From the NCBI GenBank assembly GCA_027371515.1, contig DAHXMX010000017.1:1-12983 (forward strand): DNA of 12,983 nt, in the 5' to 3' direction. Below the pieces are notes generated by a model. The model ran no database searches and was not told where the DNA came from. It was given only the letters and a program-made list of their open reading frames with translations. The DNA is from Neisseriaceae bacterium. GTDB lineage: Bacteria > Pseudomonadota > Gammaproteobacteria > Burkholderiales > UBA11063. Below, piece after piece: positions 11,963 to 12,983 of this stretch. A program made the position numbers and the translations under genes. Position 1 is the first letter of the stretch, and every line of letters begins with the position of its first letter.

Positions 11963-12983
11963 TTATGGTAATGCATAAAACGTTATTCCGACTGGAGCAC
12001 TTAACAATGGTGTTCCTGATGACATCGGAGTAACATTAAAACACGATGATGATTCAATAAGACCTGATACTACGCCACATTGAGTATAATAGCTGCTATT
12101 AGTAATGTATGCGTAGCTTTCATAAATTCCTATTCCGTTTGGATGACTTAACAATGCTGTTCCTGATGACATTGGAGTAACATTAAAACACGATGATGAT
12201 TCAATAAGACCTGATACTACGCCACATTGCATATAATTGCTTTGTATATTGTCGATGAGGTATGCATAACTTTCATTAACTAGTATTCCATATGATGAAG
12301 ATAACAATGCTGTTCCTGATAACATAGGGGTAACATTAAAACATGTTGTAGATTCAATAAGACCAGTAGAGTCTACGCTACATTGAGTGTAATATGATGC
12401 TGTAGCGTTGGTAATATATGCGTAGCTTCCATTAAACGCTATTGATACTGGATGATTTAACAATGGTGTTCCTGATGACATTGGAGTAACATTAAAACAT
12501 GTTGCAGACTCAATAAGACCAGATACCACGTTACATTGAGTATAATTATTTCCCAAATTGTTAATGATGTATGCATAATTTTGATTAAATGCTATTACTA
12601 TTGAACCATTCAATAATGGTGTCCCTGATGACATCGGAGTAACATTAAAACACGATGATGATTCAATACCAGATTCATTAACGCTACATTGAGTATAGTT
12701 ACCAGGGGATGATGATTGATTGGTAATATATGCGTAGCTTTCATTAAATGCGATTTTAATTGGATTATTTAATAACTGTGCTCCTGATGATGACATTGGA
12801 GTAACATTAAAACATGATAATGATTCAATACCAGATTCATTGATGCTACATTGAGTGTAGCTTTGGTTACTTTGATTGGCAATATATGCATAAGTTGGGT
12901 TTGGTGTTGGTGTTGGTGTTGGTGTTGGTGTTGGTGTTGGTGTTGGTGTTGGTGTTGGTGTTGGTGTTGGTGTTGGTGTTGGT
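11963..12983 (-). CDS. Large repeat protein with Pro-Thr linker and cysteine-rich propeller-like repeats, C-terminal part
   Basis: The frame is open to the window edge, so the N-terminus is missing; the last 339 residues are seen. A run of alternating Pro and Thr encoded by the hexanucleotide array is followed by PNPTYAYIANQ and then six repeats of 49-54 residues. The repeat reads roughly SYAYITN, a variable loop, YTQC-x-V, SGLIES-x-x-CFNVTPMSSGTPLL, then P-x-x-I-A-F-N. Each repeat has two cysteines, which suggests disulfides and export. The Y-A-Y-I-T-N plus 'P-x-x-I-A' pattern resembles YVTN/NHL-type beta-propeller blades; I infer a propeller, without structural proof. The protein ends mid-repeat with GITFYALP. 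Pro-Thr linkers commonly separate extracellular domains, so a surface or secreted protein is likely. An ATG at 12796 opens a shorter frame but is only a methionine inside the repeat. Confidence 0.7.
   Translation of the reverse strand, partial: PTPTPTPTPTPTPTPTPTPTPTPTPTPNPTYAYIANQSNQSYTQCSINESGIESLSCFNVTPMSSSGAQLLNNPIKIAFNESYAYITNQSSSPGNYTQCSVNESGIESSSCFNVTPMSSGTPLLNGSIVIAFNQNYAYIINNLGNNYTQCNVVSGLIESATCFNVTPMSSGTPLLNHPVSIAFNGSYAYITNATASYYTQCSVDSTGLIESTTCFNVTPMLSGTALLSSSYGILVNESYAYLIDNIQSNYMQCGVVSGLIESSSCFNVTPMSSGTALLSHPNGIGIYESYAYITNSSYYTQCGVVSGLIESSSCFNVTPMSSGTPLLSAPVGITFYALP
12027..12826 (-). repeat. Tandem coding repeats of 147-162 bp
   Basis: The motif GTAACATTAAAACA (plus strand), encoding the CFNVT segment, starts at 12030, 12177, 12330, 12486, 12639 and 12801. 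The spacings are 147, 153, 156, 153 and 162 bp, all multiples of three. Copies at 12027-12082 and 12174-12229 are identical over 56 bases, whereas others differ at many synonymous and loop positions. The array belongs to the propeller-like protein and is not a CRISPR, because there are no unique spacers of constant length. Confidence 0.85.
12903..12983. repeat. Hexanucleotide microsatellite (GGTGTT)n encoding Pro-Thr
   Basis: Thirteen perfect copies of GGTGTT plus a further GGT run to the window edge; one degenerate copy, GGGTTT, precedes them at 12897-12902. On the coding (minus) strand this reads CCA ACA repeated, that is (Pro-Thr)n. The six-base unit keeps the frame, so slippage changes linker length and not expression. 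The true copy number is unknown because the window ends inside the array. Confidence 0.95.

Noticed and set aside
12027..12826. CRISPR array
   Set aside because: Units are coding, 147-162 bp apart in multiples of three, and the sequence between conserved parts is also related from unit to unit.

Overview
The window is an AT-rich (by eye about one third G+C), densely packed bacterial chromosome segment. It carries ordinary housekeeping genes, with two less ordinary genes among them. The gene set points to a low-GC beta- or gammaproteobacterium: a DolP-type double-BON lipoprotein, symmetrical ApaH, a Rep-type helicase, a fused RibBA and a type III pantothenate kinase. The fmt-htpX adjacency is a common betaproteobacterial arrangement, so I lean towards a low-GC betaproteobacterium. 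Order and genus cannot be fixed from sequence alone.

Layout, left to right. (1) Plus strand, 1-1726: the 3' end of coaX, then after one base a long double-SIS protein that resembles MurQ etherase and, even more, the glucokinase regulatory protein (GKRP). (2) Minus strand, 1739-4272: rep helicase followed by ruvC. (3) Plus strand, 4358-5170: apaH, divergent from rep and convergent with the next gene. (4) Minus strand, 5172-6328: the lipoprotein gene dolP, preceded by a small secreted protein of unknown family that has its own sigma70-type promoter and an intrinsic terminator. (5) Minus strand, 6409-11900: a textbook FMN riboswitch with an extended -10 promoter heads a tightly packed run ribD-ribE-ribBA-ribH-fmt-htpX. 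(6) Minus strand, 11963 to the window edge: the C-terminal part of a large repeat protein. Six cysteine-containing, propeller-like repeats follow a Pro-Thr linker encoded by at least 13 perfect copies of a hexanucleotide.

How the genes work together. ribD, ribE, ribBA and ribH cover the riboflavin pathway from GTP and ribulose 5-phosphate to riboflavin, and the FMN riboswitch provides end-product feedback. Because fmt and htpX follow ribH with gaps of only 5-6 bases and no visible terminator, they may share this control. Rep and RuvC both act in replication restart and recombination. DolP and HtpX both concern envelope integrity.

The points most worth a second look are four. The GKRP-like double-SIS protein has an altered catalytic position in its first domain and sits beside an ASKHA-fold kinase. 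The repeat protein shows recent internal duplication and a Pro-Thr microsatellite. The stretch between riboswitch and ribD shows no Shine-Dalgarno sequence for ribD and contains a copy of the 16S anti-Shine-Dalgarno sequence. The flavin-controlled run appears to extend into fmt-htpX. I see no rRNA, tRNA, insertion sequence, CRISPR array or prophage gene.
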